This document shows, in pieces, positions 51,604 through 60,593 of a stretch of 64,000 nt of DNA (position 1 is the first letter of the stretch; each line of letters begins with the position of its first letter). The notes beneath the pieces are model-generated. The model was not told where the DNA came from. It was given only the letters and a program-made list of their open reading frames with translations, and made no database searches. Position numbers and translations under genes: made by a program. The DNA comes from Prevotella sp. (GTDB taxonomy: Bacteria; Bacteroidota; Bacteroidia; Bacteroidales; Bacteroidaceae). The stretch lies in the NCBI GenBank assembly GCA_021636625.1, contig JAJWLX010000005.1, positions 53,493-117,492 of the forward strand. Direction: 5' to 3'.

Positions 51604-52479
51604 ATGGCAGAAAATAGACAAGAATTGAACCGCAACTTGGCTCAGATGCTCAAGGGTGGTGTGATTATGGACGTAACAACTCCAGAACAGGCAAAAATCG
51701 CAGAGGCAGCAGGTGCATGCGCAGTAATGGCGCTGGAACGTATTCCAGCTGACATCCGTGCAGCAGGTGGTGTTTCCCGTATGAGCGACCCTAAGATGAT
51801 CAAGGGTATTCAGGAGGCTGTTTCTATCCCTGTAATGGCTAAGTGCCGCATCGGTCACTTCGCTGAGGCTCAGATTCTTCAGGCTATAGAAATCGACTAT
51901 ATTGACGAGAGCGAGGTGCTCTCTCCAGCAGATAATGTTTATCACATCGACAAAACTCAGTTCGACGTGCCATTCGTTTGTGGTGCCAAGAATCTGGGTG
52001 AGGCGCTCCGCCGTATTGCTGAGGGTGCTACCATGATCCGTACCAAGGGTGAGCCAGGAACAGGTGATGTGGTTCAGGCTGTTACCCACATGCGTATGAT
52101 GCAGAGCGAAATCCGCCGCCTGGTTTCTATGAGCGAGGATGAACTTTACGAGGCAGCCAAGCAGTTGCAGGCTCCTTACGACCTGGTGAAGTATGTTCAC
52201 GAGAACGGCAAGTTGCCAGTGGTTAACTTCGCTGCCGGTGGTGTGGCTACTCCAGCTGATGCTGCCCTGATGATGCAGCTCGGTGCCGAGGGTGTATTCG
52301 TAGGTTCAGGTATCTTCAAGAGCGGTAACCCAGCTAAGCGTGCTCAGGCTATCGTGAAGGCTGTTACCAACTACAACGACCCTAAGATGCTGGCTGAGTT
52401 GAGCGAGGACCTCGGCGAGGCAATGGTAGGTATCAATGAGCAGGAGATTGCTTTGCTCATGGCAGAAAGAGGAAAATAA
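51604..52479 (+). CDS. pdxS: Pyridoxal 5'-phosphate synthase lyase subunit PdxS
   Basis: 291 residues, full length. Makes PLP from ribose 5-phosphate, glyceraldehyde 3-phosphate and ammonia supplied by PdxT. Family blocks present: KGGVIMDVTTPEQA, ALERIPADIRAAGGVSRM, catalytic Lys in PVMAKCRIGHFAEA (~80), IDESEVL, KGEPGTGDV (second Lys near 149), NFAAGGVATPADAALM, GVFVGSGIFKS. Stop overlaps pdxT start by one base. Confidence 0.98.
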   Translation: MAENRQELNRNLAQMLKGGVIMDVTTPEQAKIAEAAGACAVMALERIPADIRAAGGVSRMSDPKMIKGIQEAVSIPVMAKCRIGHFAEAQILQAIEIDYIDESEVLSPADNVYHIDKTQFDVPFVCGAKNLGEALRRIAEGATMIRTKGEPGTGDVVQAVTHMRMMQSEIRRLVSMSEDELYEAAKQLQAPYDLVKYVHENGKLPVVNFAAGGVATPADAALMMQLGAEGVFVGSGIFKSGNPAKRAQAIVKAVTNYNDPKMLAELSEDLGEAMVGINEQEIALLMAERGK

Positions 52480-53048
52480 TGAGAATAGCTGTATTAGCTT
52501 TACAAGGCGCTTTTGCTGAGCACAGACAGAAGTTGGCTCAGTTGGGCGTGGATAGTTTTGAGGTTCGCCAGTTGAAGGATTGGGACCAGCCGAAGGATGG
52601 CTTGATTATTCCGGGTGGTGAGAGTACCACCCAGGCGAAACTCTTGAATGAACTGGGATTGATGGAGCCTGTGAAGGAGGCGATTGCTGCCGGCTTGCCA
52701 GTTTATGGTACCTGTGCCGGTTTGATTCTTCTTGCCAAGAAGATTGAGGGCGAACCTAGTCAGCGCATTGCTTCGATGGACATCACGGCTTTGAGAAATG
52801 CCTACGGTCGCCAGTTGGGCAGTTTCTACATTGAGGCTCCGATGAAGGGCATCGAGGGAAATATCCCTATGACTTTCATCCGTGCCCCTTATATTAAAGA
52901 GGTGTGGGGAGATGCCGAGGTCTTGGCGGAGGTAGATGGTAAGATTGTGGCTGCCCGCCAGGGTAACCAGCTGGTTACAGCCTTTCATCCCGAATTGAAC
53001 GAAAGTCTGGAGATTCATAAGTATTTCCTGGAAATGTGCAAGAAGTAA
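52479..53048 (+). CDS. pdxT: PLP synthase glutaminase subunit PdxT
   Basis: 189 residues, class I glutaminase: GGESTT, nucleophile Cys in YGTCAGLILLA (~78), and His/Glu in FHPEL (~170-174). Channels ammonia to PdxS. Overlaps pdxS by one base. Confidence 0.98.
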   Translation: MRIAVLALQGAFAEHRQKLAQLGVDSFEVRQLKDWDQPKDGLIIPGGESTTQAKLLNELGLMEPVKEAIAAGLPVYGTCAGLILLAKKIEGEPSQRIASMDITALRNAYGRQLGSFYIEAPMKGIEGNIPMTFIRAPYIKEVWGDAEVLAEVDGKIVAARQGNQLVTAFHPELNESLEIHKYFLEMCKK

Positions 53049-53081
53049 AATTCAGGATTCTATTTGCAGAATCCATATCAT

Positions 53082-53123
53082 AAAGCAAAAAGCCTTGCGG
53101 AATCCGGCAAGGCTTTTTGCTTT
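53082..53123. terminator. Bidirectional terminator between pdxT and murF
   Basis: Perfect 17-bp stem: 53082-53098 with 53107-53123 (AAAAAGCCTTGC / GCAAGGCTTTTT core). Confidence 0.92.
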
Positions 53124-53152
53124 TATAGTTTTACTCATTCTGAATGTTCTTC

Positions 53153-54454
53153 TTATAACAGCTCCGGAAGCTGGAAGAGCTTCACGCTGTTGCTGCCCTT
53201 GATGAGGATGTAATGGTCGTGAGGTTGGTTCGCCTTGAGCGCTTCCTTCACTTCCTCTACATTCTGGAACTTGCGGTAGCTGCATGGAATATCCTTGAAT
53301 TCTTCGCCTACCAGCCATACATTCTCCAGACCGGCTGCCTGCAACTGGTCTACTACCTTCTGATGCTCCTCGTGGCTCACTTCGCCGAGCTCGCCCATCT
53401 GTCCGAGAATCGCCATCTTATGAGGCACATCCATCACGCGGAAGTTCTCGATGGCGGCAGCCATGCTTGATGGGTTTGCATTGTAGGCATCTACCACCAG
53501 CTTGTTGTGCGCCGTCTCTTCCAACTGCGAACGGTTGTTGCTTGGGATGTAGTTCTCCAGGGCATGATCTATCTGCTGAGGCTTCACATCGAAATGAAGA
53601 CCGATGGTGATGGCGGCAAGCATGTTGTCGATATTGTAAGAGCCGATGAGATGAGTCTGAACCTCATGCCAGTCGAAACTCTCGGCGCGCCAGCGGAACT
53701 TCAGGAATGGAGCGCAGGAGATGACTTCTCCCCATACATCGCAGTTCTCATCCTTGCCGTAGGTAATGAGGCGGTTGATGTTGCGCTGCTCAGCCATCTG
53801 CATCAGATGCTCGTTGTCGGCATTGATGAAGACGAGGGCATCGTTGGCTGCGAGGTAATCATAGAGCTCTCCCTTGGTCTTCTTCACGCCTTCGAAACTG
53901 CCGAATCCCTGCAGGTGGGCACGGCCTACGTTGGTAATCATACCGCAGGTTGGCTCCACGTATTCCACGAGTTTTCGGATGTCACCAGGATGGGAAGCAC
54001 CCATCTCTACAACGGCAATCTCATTCTCTGGTGAGAGACGGAAGAGCGTCTTTGGTACGCCTACGTCATTATTGAAGTTACCCTGGGTGAACATCACGTT
54101 GAACTTCTCGCCGAGAACGGCAGAGACGAGTTCCTTGGTGGTGGTCTTGCCGTTGGTGCCGGTGATTCCTACTACAGGAATATCGAAGTGGCGGCGATGC
54201 TCACGGGCTAGTTCCTTGAAGGTGGTGAGGCAATCCTCTACGAGGATGTAGCGCTCGTCGCCTTCCTTGGCATACTCTTTTTCATCAACAATCACATAGG
54301 CACAGCCTTTCTCCAAAGCCATGTCGGCAAACTTGTTGCCATCAAACGATGCGCCCTTTAAAGCCAGGAAGATGCTGCCCTTTGGGCAGTCGCGGCTGTC
54401 AGTGGTAATCACTGGGTGCGCTTGGTAAATCTGATAGAGTTCTGAAATATCCAT
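53153..54454 (-). CDS. murF: UDP-N-acetylmuramoyl-tripeptide--D-alanyl-D-alanine ligase
   Basis: 433 residues. Adds D-Ala-D-Ala to the cell-wall precursor. ATP loop GITGTNGKTTTKE (~95-107), substrate-binding segment NNDVGVPKTLFRL, VEMGASHPGDI, and the C-terminal ligase domain with DAYNANPSSM (~317) and ILGQMGELGE. Monocistronic between two intergenic regions. Confidence 0.97.
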   Translation of the reverse strand: MDISELYQIYQAHPVITTDSRDCPKGSIFLALKGASFDGNKFADMALEKGCAYVIVDEKEYAKEGDERYILVEDCLTTFKELAREHRRHFDIPVVGITGTNGKTTTKELVSAVLGEKFNVMFTQGNFNNDVGVPKTLFRLSPENEIAVVEMGASHPGDIRKLVEYVEPTCGMITNVGRAHLQGFGSFEGVKKTKGELYDYLAANDALVFINADNEHLMQMAEQRNINRLITYGKDENCDVWGEVISCAPFLKFRWRAESFDWHEVQTHLIGSYNIDNMLAAITIGLHFDVKPQQIDHALENYIPSNNRSQLEETAHNKLVVDAYNANPSSMAAAIENFRVMDVPHKMAILGQMGELGEVSHEEHQKVVDQLQAAGLENVWLVGEEFKDIPCSYRKFQNVEEVKEALKANQPHDHYILIKGSNSVKLFQLPELL

Positions 54455-54478
54455 AGTCTATAACTGTTATTTTGGGTG

Positions 54479-54509
54479 CAAAAGTAATCTAAATTATGGA
54501 CATAACAAA
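54479..54509 (-). promoter_or_regulatory. Promoter of murF
   Basis: Minus strand TTTG (54506-54509), 19 bp, TACTTTTG (54479-54486). Confidence 0.75.
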
Positions 54510-54550
54510 CAATTTTCCCAAAAAATGATGGTAATCTCGAATATTCTTTC

Positions 54551-54558
54551 TATTTTTG
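54551..54558 (+). promoter_or_regulatory. Promoter -7 box of the microprotein-folP operon
   Basis: TATTTTTG at 54551-54558, 39 bp before ATG 54598; no clear -33 box. Confidence 0.55.
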
Positions 54559-54597
54559 CAGAAATATTCGATGAATCTTTAGAAAGTGAGGCTCTTT

Positions 54598-54819
54598 ATG
54601 GGTAGTAGAGATGAAAAAGATAAAACGAAAGTAAGGAAGGAAAAGCTGGCAGGCTATTTCTATAATCTATCCCAGTTGATATTTACGGGAACTGGGGTTG
54701 GAGGCGTGTTGCCGTTTTTACATGGAACGGCTTCATTAGGTGATATTTCCGTATTAGTTTTTGGCGCAGTTGCAACAGCAGGCTTTGCGTATGCTGCCAA
54801 TCGAATTTTAAAATATTAA
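54598..54819 (+). CDS. Small two-helix membrane protein
   Basis: 73 residues from ATG 54598. Charged N-terminus (GSRDEKDKTKVRKEK) and two hydrophobic segments (~21-40 and ~48-67). Resembles proteins annotated DUF6722 by recollection. Begins a string of small membrane-protein genes; next gene 4 bp on. Confidence 0.6.
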   Translation: MGSRDEKDKTKVRKEKLAGYFYNLSQLIFTGTGVGGVLPFLHGTASLGDISVLVFGAVATAGFAYAANRILKY

Positions 54820-54823
54820 AGTT

Positions 54824-54928
54824 ATGAGCTATTTGGCATTGTTTTTTTTAGTATGCTCGATTTTCAGTCTTGGTTTTATTGCTTGGACTTATACTAAGTC
54901 GGGTGAAAAGTGGCTTAAAGAATTGTAG
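54824..54928 (+). CDS. Membrane microprotein, copy 1
   Basis: 34 residues: MSYLALFFLVCSIF then FIAWTYTKSGEKWLKEL. One transmembrane helix and a short cytoplasmic amphipathic tail. Shares start and tail with copies 2 and 3. Confidence 0.7.
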   Translation: MSYLALFFLVCSIFSLGFIAWTYTKSGEKWLKEL

Positions 54929-54932
54929 AATC

Positions 54933-55037
54933 ATGAGCTATTTGGCATTGTTCTTTTTAGTTTGCTGTATTGTCGGTGGAAGTTTTTTAGCTTGGTTATA
55001 TACAAAACCAGGCGAAAAATGGTTGAAAGATTTGTAA
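54933..55037 (+). CDS. Membrane microprotein, copy 2
   Basis: 34 residues, same length as copy 1; begins MSYLALFFLVC and ends SFLAWLYTKPGEKWLKDL. Four bases separate it from copy 1. Confidence 0.7.
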   Translation: MSYLALFFLVCCIVGGSFLAWLYTKPGEKWLKDL

Positions 55038-55048
55038 AATATTAAGCT

Positions 55049-55162
55049 ATGGAAGTTTACAATGGACTATTGTTTTTCTTTGTGGTTGGAACAATCATAG
55101 GTGGAAGCTTTCTTGCTTGGACTTACACAAAGCCAGGTAAAAAGTGGCTTAAGGAGTTATAA
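55049..55162 (+). CDS. Membrane microprotein, copy 3
   Basis: 37 residues with a different N-terminus (MEVYNGLLFFFVVG) but the same end, SFLAWTYTKPGKKWLKEL. Ends 4 bp before folP. Confidence 0.7.
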   Translation: MEVYNGLLFFFVVGTIIGGSFLAWTYTKPGKKWLKEL

Positions 55163-55166
55163 TCCG

Positions 55167-56012
55167 ATGGAATATACAATTAATATTAAGGGGCGCTTGA
55201 TGGATTTGAGTACCCCTCAGGTGATGGGCATCCTGAACGTTACGCCCGACAGTTTCTACTCTGGTAGTAGAAAGCAGACAGAAATGGAGATAGCTCAGAG
55301 AGCTAATCAAATCATAGAAGAAGGTGGAAGCATCATTGATGTGGGCGCATTCTCCACCCGTCCCGGTGCCGATGAAGTATCGGAAGAGGAGGAGGGAAGA
55401 CGCCTGAAGTTCGCTCTCGACATCGTTCGCAGGGAGCAACCGGATGCTGCCGTCTCCGTAGATACCTATCGCCCAACCTTGGCACGCAAGTGTATCGAGG
55501 AGTGGGGAGCCGATATCATCAACGATGTATCAGAAGGTGGAATCACAGGCATCGCCAATGTGCCGCTGGAGCAGAGACAGGAGGAATATCCTGAAATGTT
55601 CCGGGTGGTGGGCGAACTGAAGGTACCTTATATATTAATGTCGGTGCAGCCTACGCTCGAAACGATGATGAAGGGCTTTGCAAGAGAGGTGCAGCAGTTG
55701 CGTGACCTGGGAGCCAAGGATATCATCCTCGACCCGGGCTTCGGATTCGGCAAGAATCTCATCCAGAATTATCAGATTTATAATGAGATGGAGAAGTTGA
55801 ACGTGATGGAACTTCCTGTGCTTGTAGGTATCTCCCGTAAGAGTATGATATATAAGCTGTTGGGTGGAGATGCTACGACATCGCTCAATGGAACTTCCGT
55901 GCTCGATACCATCGCTCTGATGAAGGGCGCCAGCATCCTCAGAGTGCACGATGTGAAAGAAGCTGCTGAGGCTGTGAAGATAATAGAAGCAATGAAGGAG
56001 GGACGCACATGA
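55167..56012 (+). CDS. folP: Dihydropteroate synthase
   Basis: 281 residues from ATG 55167; the longer frame from 55101 overlaps microprotein copy 3. Joins p-aminobenzoate to dihydropterin pyrophosphate in folate synthesis. Motifs: GILNVTPDSFYSGSR (~18-32), IDVGAFSTRPGA, SVDTYRP, INDVSEGG, ILDPGFGFGKN (~193) and GISRKSMI. Overlaps the next gene by 4 bp. Confidence 0.97.
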   Translation: MEYTINIKGRLMDLSTPQVMGILNVTPDSFYSGSRKQTEMEIAQRANQIIEEGGSIIDVGAFSTRPGADEVSEEEEGRRLKFALDIVRREQPDAAVSVDTYRPTLARKCIEEWGADIINDVSEGGITGIANVPLEQRQEEYPEMFRVVGELKVPYILMSVQPTLETMMKGFAREVQQLRDLGAKDIILDPGFGFGKNLIQNYQIYNEMEKLNVMELPVLVGISRKSMIYKLLGGDATTSLNGTSVLDTIALMKGASILRVHDVKEAAEAVKIIEAMKEGRT

Positions 56013-56779
56013 TAGAATTTGGCATTAAAGACTTTCTCGATATTCTCCTGGTAGCCTCGCTGCTGTTCTATGTTTATCGTCTGATGAAGGAATCGCGCTC
56101 ACTGAACATCTTCGTGGGCATCATGCTCTTCGTGCTTATCTGGCTCTTTGTGAGTCAGATACTGGAAATGCGCCTGCTGGGTTCTATCCTGGATAAACTG
56201 GTGAGCGTGGGAGTTATCGCCCTCATCGTCATCTTCCAGGAGGATATCCGTAGATTCCTCTATGAGATAGGTTCGCAGAAAGGTATGCGCCGGTTGGTTC
56301 GGTTCTTCCACTCCAGCAAGGAGAGCCAGAAGGAGGCTAACAAGGAGACCATCATGCCGATTGTGATGGCGTGTATGAGTATGGCGAAGAAATACGTAGG
56401 TGCTCTTATCGTTATCGAGCGAGGCGTTCCACTGAAGGACATCATGGATACGGGTGAGGAGATTGACGCCAAGATAAACCAGCGGCTGATAGAGAACATC
56501 TTCTTCAAGAACTCGCCGCTTCATGATGGAGCCATGGTGGTGAGCAATAAGCGCATTATGGCAGCCGGATGTATTCTGCCTGTGAGCCATAACCTCGATA
56601 TTCCGAAAGAACTGGGACTCCGCCATCGTGCCGCTCTCGGAATATCACAGAGCAGTGATGCCATCGCCGTCATCGTATCTGAGGAGACCGGACGAATCAG
56701 CGTGGCCATCAAGGGCGAGTTCAAACTCCGACTCTCGGCCGAGGAACTTGAAAGCATCCTTACTTTGGAGATGATATAA
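56009..56779 (+). CDS. cdaA: Membrane diadenylate cyclase (CdaA/DAC family)
   Basis: 256 residues, three N-terminal membrane segments (~5-75), then the DAC domain with the catalytic motifs SPLHDGAMVV (DGA, ~172) and LRHRAALGISQ (RHR, ~204). Makes cyclic di-AMP from ATP. The folP-cdaA overlap (ATGA) shows coupling, a pairing I regard as common in this phylum. Confidence 0.93.
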   Translation: MIEFGIKDFLDILLVASLLFYVYRLMKESRSLNIFVGIMLFVLIWLFVSQILEMRLLGSILDKLVSVGVIALIVIFQEDIRRFLYEIGSQKGMRRLVRFFHSSKESQKEANKETIMPIVMACMSMAKKYVGALIVIERGVPLKDIMDTGEEIDAKINQRLIENIFFKNSPLHDGAMVVSNKRIMAAGCILPVSHNLDIPKELGLRHRAALGISQSSDAIAVIVSEETGRISVAIKGEFKLRLSAEELESILTLEMI

Positions 56780-56899
56780 GTAAAGTGAAGAGTGAAGAAT
56801 TCATCACTTTTCCTACTACGTAAACCTTTACGACATGAATAATCTCCCGATTTAGCTTTTTTTACACATTTTAATCGCTGCTATTTCAAAGAAAATGTG

Positions 56900-56907
56900 T
56901 ACTTTTG
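56900..56907 (+). promoter_or_regulatory. Promoter -7 box of pta-ackA
   Basis: TACTTTTG, leaving a leader of about 100 nt. Confidence 0.6.
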
Positions 56908-57010
56908 CAAAGTCGATGTGGCAAAAAGGCGAAAAACAAGATAACATCGCCTAACACTTTGACAGATCTACTTAGGAAACAACAAAATATATAAAATATT
57001 AAAAAGTAAA

Positions 57011-58057
57011 ATGGATTTATTACAGCAAATCGTAGCTCGCGCTAAAGCTGACAAGCAGCGCATCGTGCTCCCTGAAGCAGAAGAGGAGCGTACATTGAAA
57101 GCAGCCGATAAAGTTTTGGCTGATGATCTCGCAGACATCATCCTCATCGGTAACCCTGCCAATATTAAGAATCTCGCTGCTCAGTGGGGTCTTAACAACA
57201 TCGACAAGGCTACTATCGTTGATCCACAAAACAACCCTAAGACTGAGGAGTATGCTGAGAAGCTCGCTGAACTTCGTAAGAAGAAGGGCATGACTGTTGA
57301 GCAGGCTCGTGAACTCGTAACTAAGAACAACCTCTATCTCGGTTGTATGATTATCAAGACTGAGGGCGCTGACGGTCAGATTTCTGGTGCATTGAGCACT
57401 ACTGGCGATACTCTCCGTCCAGCTCTTCAGATTATCAAGTGTACTCCAGGTATCACTTGCGTAAGTGGTGCTATGTTGCTCATCTCAGACCAGAAGCAGT
57501 ATGGTCAGGATGGCATTGTAGTAATGGGTGACGTTGCTGTAACTCCAAACCCTACAGCAGACCAGCTTGCTCAGATTGCCTATACTACAGCTCATACAGC
57601 TCAGTCAGTGGCAGGTATTGCTGATCCACAGATTGCCATGTTGAGCTTCTCAACAATGGGTAGCGCAAAGGATGCTATCAACAAGGAGACTGGTAAGAGC
57701 GTTTATATCATTGACAAGGTAAAGGATGCCGTAGCTATTGCTAAGGAGAAGTTCCCAGAGCTTCATCTCGATGGTGAGCTTCAGGCTGATGCAGCCCTCG
57801 TTCCTGAGGTAGCTGCCAAGAAGGCTCCAAAGTCAGAGGTAGCTGGTAAGGCTAACGTATTGGTAGTTCCAAACCTCGAGGTAGGTAACATCGGCTATAA
57901 GCTCGTTCAGCGCTTGGGTGGTGCCATCGCTATCGGTCCTATCCTCCAGGGTATTGCCCGTCCTGTAAACGACCTCTCTCGTGGTTGCTCTGTAGATGAC
58001 ATCTACTACATGGTAGCTATCACAGCTTGCCAGGCACAGGATGCTAAGAAGGCTTAA
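57011..58057 (+). CDS. pta: Phosphate acetyltransferase
   Basis: 348 residues, single catalytic domain without the N-terminal regulatory part of enterobacterial Pta. Acetyl-CoA to acetyl phosphate. Family features: IVLPEAEEERTLKAA, GALSTTGDTLRPALQI, SFSTMGSAKD, DGELQADAALVPEVA and NVLVVPNLEVGNIGYKLVQRL. With ackA 45 bp downstream it forms the acetate fermentation operon. Confidence 0.97.
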   Translation: MDLLQQIVARAKADKQRIVLPEAEEERTLKAADKVLADDLADIILIGNPANIKNLAAQWGLNNIDKATIVDPQNNPKTEEYAEKLAELRKKKGMTVEQARELVTKNNLYLGCMIIKTEGADGQISGALSTTGDTLRPALQIIKCTPGITCVSGAMLLISDQKQYGQDGIVVMGDVAVTPNPTADQLAQIAYTTAHTAQSVAGIADPQIAMLSFSTMGSAKDAINKETGKSVYIIDKVKDAVAIAKEKFPELHLDGELQADAALVPEVAAKKAPKSEVAGKANVLVVPNLEVGNIGYKLVQRLGGAIAIGPILQGIARPVNDLSRGCSVDDIYYMVAITACQAQDAKKA

Positions 58058-58102
58058 TTGAGACTAACTTTATTCAATCAATAACATTACAAAAATTAGA
58101 TT

Positions 58103-59305
58103 ATGAAAGTATTGGTTCTGAACTGCGGTAGTTCATCTATCAAGTACAAATTATATAATATGGACGATGAGTCTGTATTGGCACAGGGTGGTGTAGAGCG
58201 TATCGGTCTTGATAACGCTTTCATCAAGGTAAAATTGCCTAACGGCGAGAAGAAGCAGATCATGCACGACATGCCTGACCACAAGGAAGGTGTGAACTTC
58301 GTGTTCAAGTGCTTGCTCGACCCAGAAATCGGTGCTATCAAGGATTTGAAGGAAATCGACGCTGTAGGACATCGTGTCGTACAGGGTGGTGACAAGTTCA
58401 AGGAGAGCGTTATCGTTGACAAGAGCGTAGAGGATGGTATCGAGGAACTTTGCGACCTCGCTCCTGTTCACAACGCAGGTCACCTGAAGGGTATCCGTGC
58501 CGTTGACTCTTTGATGCCTGGCACTCCTCAGGTTTGCGTATTCGACAACGCATTCCACAGCACAATGCCAGACTACGTTTACCTCTATGCAATTCCTTAC
58601 GAGTTGTACGAGAAGTATCACGTACGTCGTTATGGTTTCCACGGAACATCTCACCGTTATGTTTCTAAGCGTGTTTGCGAGATTCTCGGTCTCGACCAGA
58701 ACAACTCTAAGATCATCACTTGCCACATCGGTAATGGTGGCTCTGTAGCTGCTGTATTGAATGGTAAGGTATTGGATACCTCAATGGGCTTGACCCCATT
58801 GGCAGGTCTGATGATGGGTTCACGTTGTGGTGACATCGATGCTTCTGCCGTTACCTACTTGATGGAGAAGTTGAACATGAAGCCACAGGAGATGGCTGAC
58901 TTCCTGAACAAGAAGAGTGGTGTGCTCGGTATTACAGGTATTTCTTCTGATATGCGTGACATCGAGAACGCTGCCAACGAGGGTAACGAGAAGGCTCAGT
59001 TGGCTCTCCGTATGTATGAGTATCGCATCAAGAAGTACATTGGTGCTTACACTGCAGCTATGGGTGGCGTTGACGCAATCGTATTTACTGCAGGTGTTGG
59101 TGAGAACCAGACCGACCTCCGTGAGGAAGCTTGCAAGAACCTGGAGTATCTTGGCATCAAGATCAATAAGGAGGTTAACGACAAGGTTCGTAGTGAGGAA
59201 GCTGTCATCTCTACCGACGACAGCAAGGTGAAGGTAGTAGTAGTACCTACCGACGAGGAGATTGTTATCGCTCGCGATACAATGGAATTGGTTTCCAAGA
59301 AGTAA
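58103..59305 (+). CDS. ackA: Acetate kinase
   Basis: 400 residues, full length. Acetyl phosphate + ADP to acetate + ATP. Motifs LVLNCGSSSIKY (N-terminus), VFDNAFHSTMP, RRYGFHGTSHRYVS, ITCHIGNGGSVAAV, MGSRCGDIDA and FTAGVGENQ. Confidence 0.98.
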   Translation: MKVLVLNCGSSSIKYKLYNMDDESVLAQGGVERIGLDNAFIKVKLPNGEKKQIMHDMPDHKEGVNFVFKCLLDPEIGAIKDLKEIDAVGHRVVQGGDKFKESVIVDKSVEDGIEELCDLAPVHNAGHLKGIRAVDSLMPGTPQVCVFDNAFHSTMPDYVYLYAIPYELYEKYHVRRYGFHGTSHRYVSKRVCEILGLDQNNSKIITCHIGNGGSVAAVLNGKVLDTSMGLTPLAGLMMGSRCGDIDASAVTYLMEKLNMKPQEMADFLNKKSGVLGITGISSDMRDIENAANEGNEKAQLALRMYEYRIKKYIGAYTAAMGGVDAIVFTAGVGENQTDLREEACKNLEYLGIKINKEVNDKVRSEEAVISTDDSKVKVVVVPTDEEIVIARDTMELVSKK

Positions 59306-59326
59306 TTCCACACAATACTATATAAT

Positions 59327-59370
59327 ATAAGGTGAAGACTAAAGACAGCAATGGATGGTCTTCACCTTAT
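59327..59370 (+). terminator. Terminator of pta-ackA
   Basis: ATAAGGTGAAGAC (59327-59339) with GTCTTCACCTTAT (59358-59370), then TTATTTCTTT. Confidence 0.88.
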
Positions 59371-59448
59371 TTATTTCTTTCTTATCATTATTACATGATG
59401 AGGCTCCTGCCTGATGAGGATGGAAGCATCACTTAAATTTTGAGAATT

Positions 59449-60495
59449 ATGAAAACAAAGATTGTAACTTTCGGAGAAATATTGCTTAGAATCTCTAAGC
59501 CTGGTTATCAACGATTATTCCAAGGTCACCGTATGTTCGGAAACTATGGTGGCAGCGAGGCAAATGCAGCCATCTCTCTGGCTCATTTGGGCGATAACGT
59601 GGAGTATGTAACCCGATTGCCATACGGCGAGATGGGCGAAGCTGCACTGATGCATCTCAGAGAGTTTGGTCTGAATGTTTCTCATGTGGTGCGTGGTGGC
59701 GACCGTCTTGGTACCTATTATTTTGAGGAGGCTGTGGCGATGCGCAACTCCCGTGTAGTCTATGACCGCAAGAACTCTTCTTTCTATTCCTTGAAGCGTG
59801 GTATGGTGAAATGGAATCAGGTACTGGCAGATGCTGCCGTATTCCATTGCTCAGGTATTACCTGCGCCATCAGCCGTGATGCGATGGAATCAACCATGGA
59901 TGCCATCAAGCTGGCGGTTGCTGATGGGCTGACCATCGCCTGTGATATCAACTATCGCAAGAATCTCTGGGGATACGGTCTGGAACCTCACGATGTGCTC
60001 TTCCAGATGATGCAGTATAGCGACATCATCTTCGGTGATCAGAATGAGTGGGAGATAGCCAGTGGAGTGCCTCATATTCCTTTCGAGGCTTTGGATGAAA
60101 ACTATGTAATAGACAGGGAGGCTTATCTGTCGTATTTCCGCAAGATGCACCGTCTCTTCCCTAAGTGCAAGAAGATGGTGATGGCTGTAAGGAACCAGAT
60201 AGCCAGCAGCCATCATACCTTGAGTGGTCTGCTCTATGATGCAGTAGAGGATCAGCTCTATACAACGAGAATCTACGACATACAGCCTATCGTAGATCCG
60301 ATGGGTGTAGGCGATGCCTTCATTGCAGCCTATATCCACGCTCACCAGAAGTGGGGCGATGAGAACCAGTATTGCCTGGATTTCTCTCTCTCGGCCAGTG
60401 CCATCAAGAATACGATTCCAGGCGATCAGAATCTGGTATCTGAAGAAGAAATCATCAGTAATATGACTTCTTCGGGAGGAAGAATCCAGCGATAG
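59449..60495 (+). CDS. PfkB-family sugar kinase (2-keto-3-deoxygluconate kinase-like)
   Basis: 348 residues from ATG 59449 (a TTG three codons earlier is less likely). Begins KIVTFGEILLRISKP, contains GGSEANAAISLA and the ATP/catalytic signature VDPMGVGDAFIAAYI (~285-300). Closest in pattern to KdgK, which phosphorylates 2-keto-3-deoxygluconate from uronate breakdown; substrate is inferred. Monocistronic. Confidence 0.82.
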   Translation: MKTKIVTFGEILLRISKPGYQRLFQGHRMFGNYGGSEANAAISLAHLGDNVEYVTRLPYGEMGEAALMHLREFGLNVSHVVRGGDRLGTYYFEEAVAMRNSRVVYDRKNSSFYSLKRGMVKWNQVLADAAVFHCSGITCAISRDAMESTMDAIKLAVADGLTIACDINYRKNLWGYGLEPHDVLFQMMQYSDIIFGDQNEWEIASGVPHIPFEALDENYVIDREAYLSYFRKMHRLFPKCKKMVMAVRNQIASSHHTLSGLLYDAVEDQLYTTRIYDIQPIVDPMGVGDAFIAAYIHAHQKWGDENQYCLDFSLSASAIKNTIPGDQNLVSEEEIISNMTSSGGRIQR

Positions 60496-60537
60496 GAATA
60501 AAACAAGATTACAATAGAACTATAAGATTCGTGTGAT

Positions 60538-60578
60538 AAGAATAAAGGGCAGTCCAAATCGGACTGCCCTTTATTCTT
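60538..60578. terminator. Bidirectional terminator
   Basis: Perfect 18-bp stem, 60538-60555 with 60561-60578 (AAAGGGCAGTCC / GGACTGCCCTTT core), between converging kinase and lpxH genes. Confidence 0.93.
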
Positions 60579-60593
60579 GTAGCTTATTTATTG

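Noticed and set aside
51394..52200. Long minus-strand frame of 268 codons over pdxS
   Set aside because: Shadow of the high-confidence pdxS gene.
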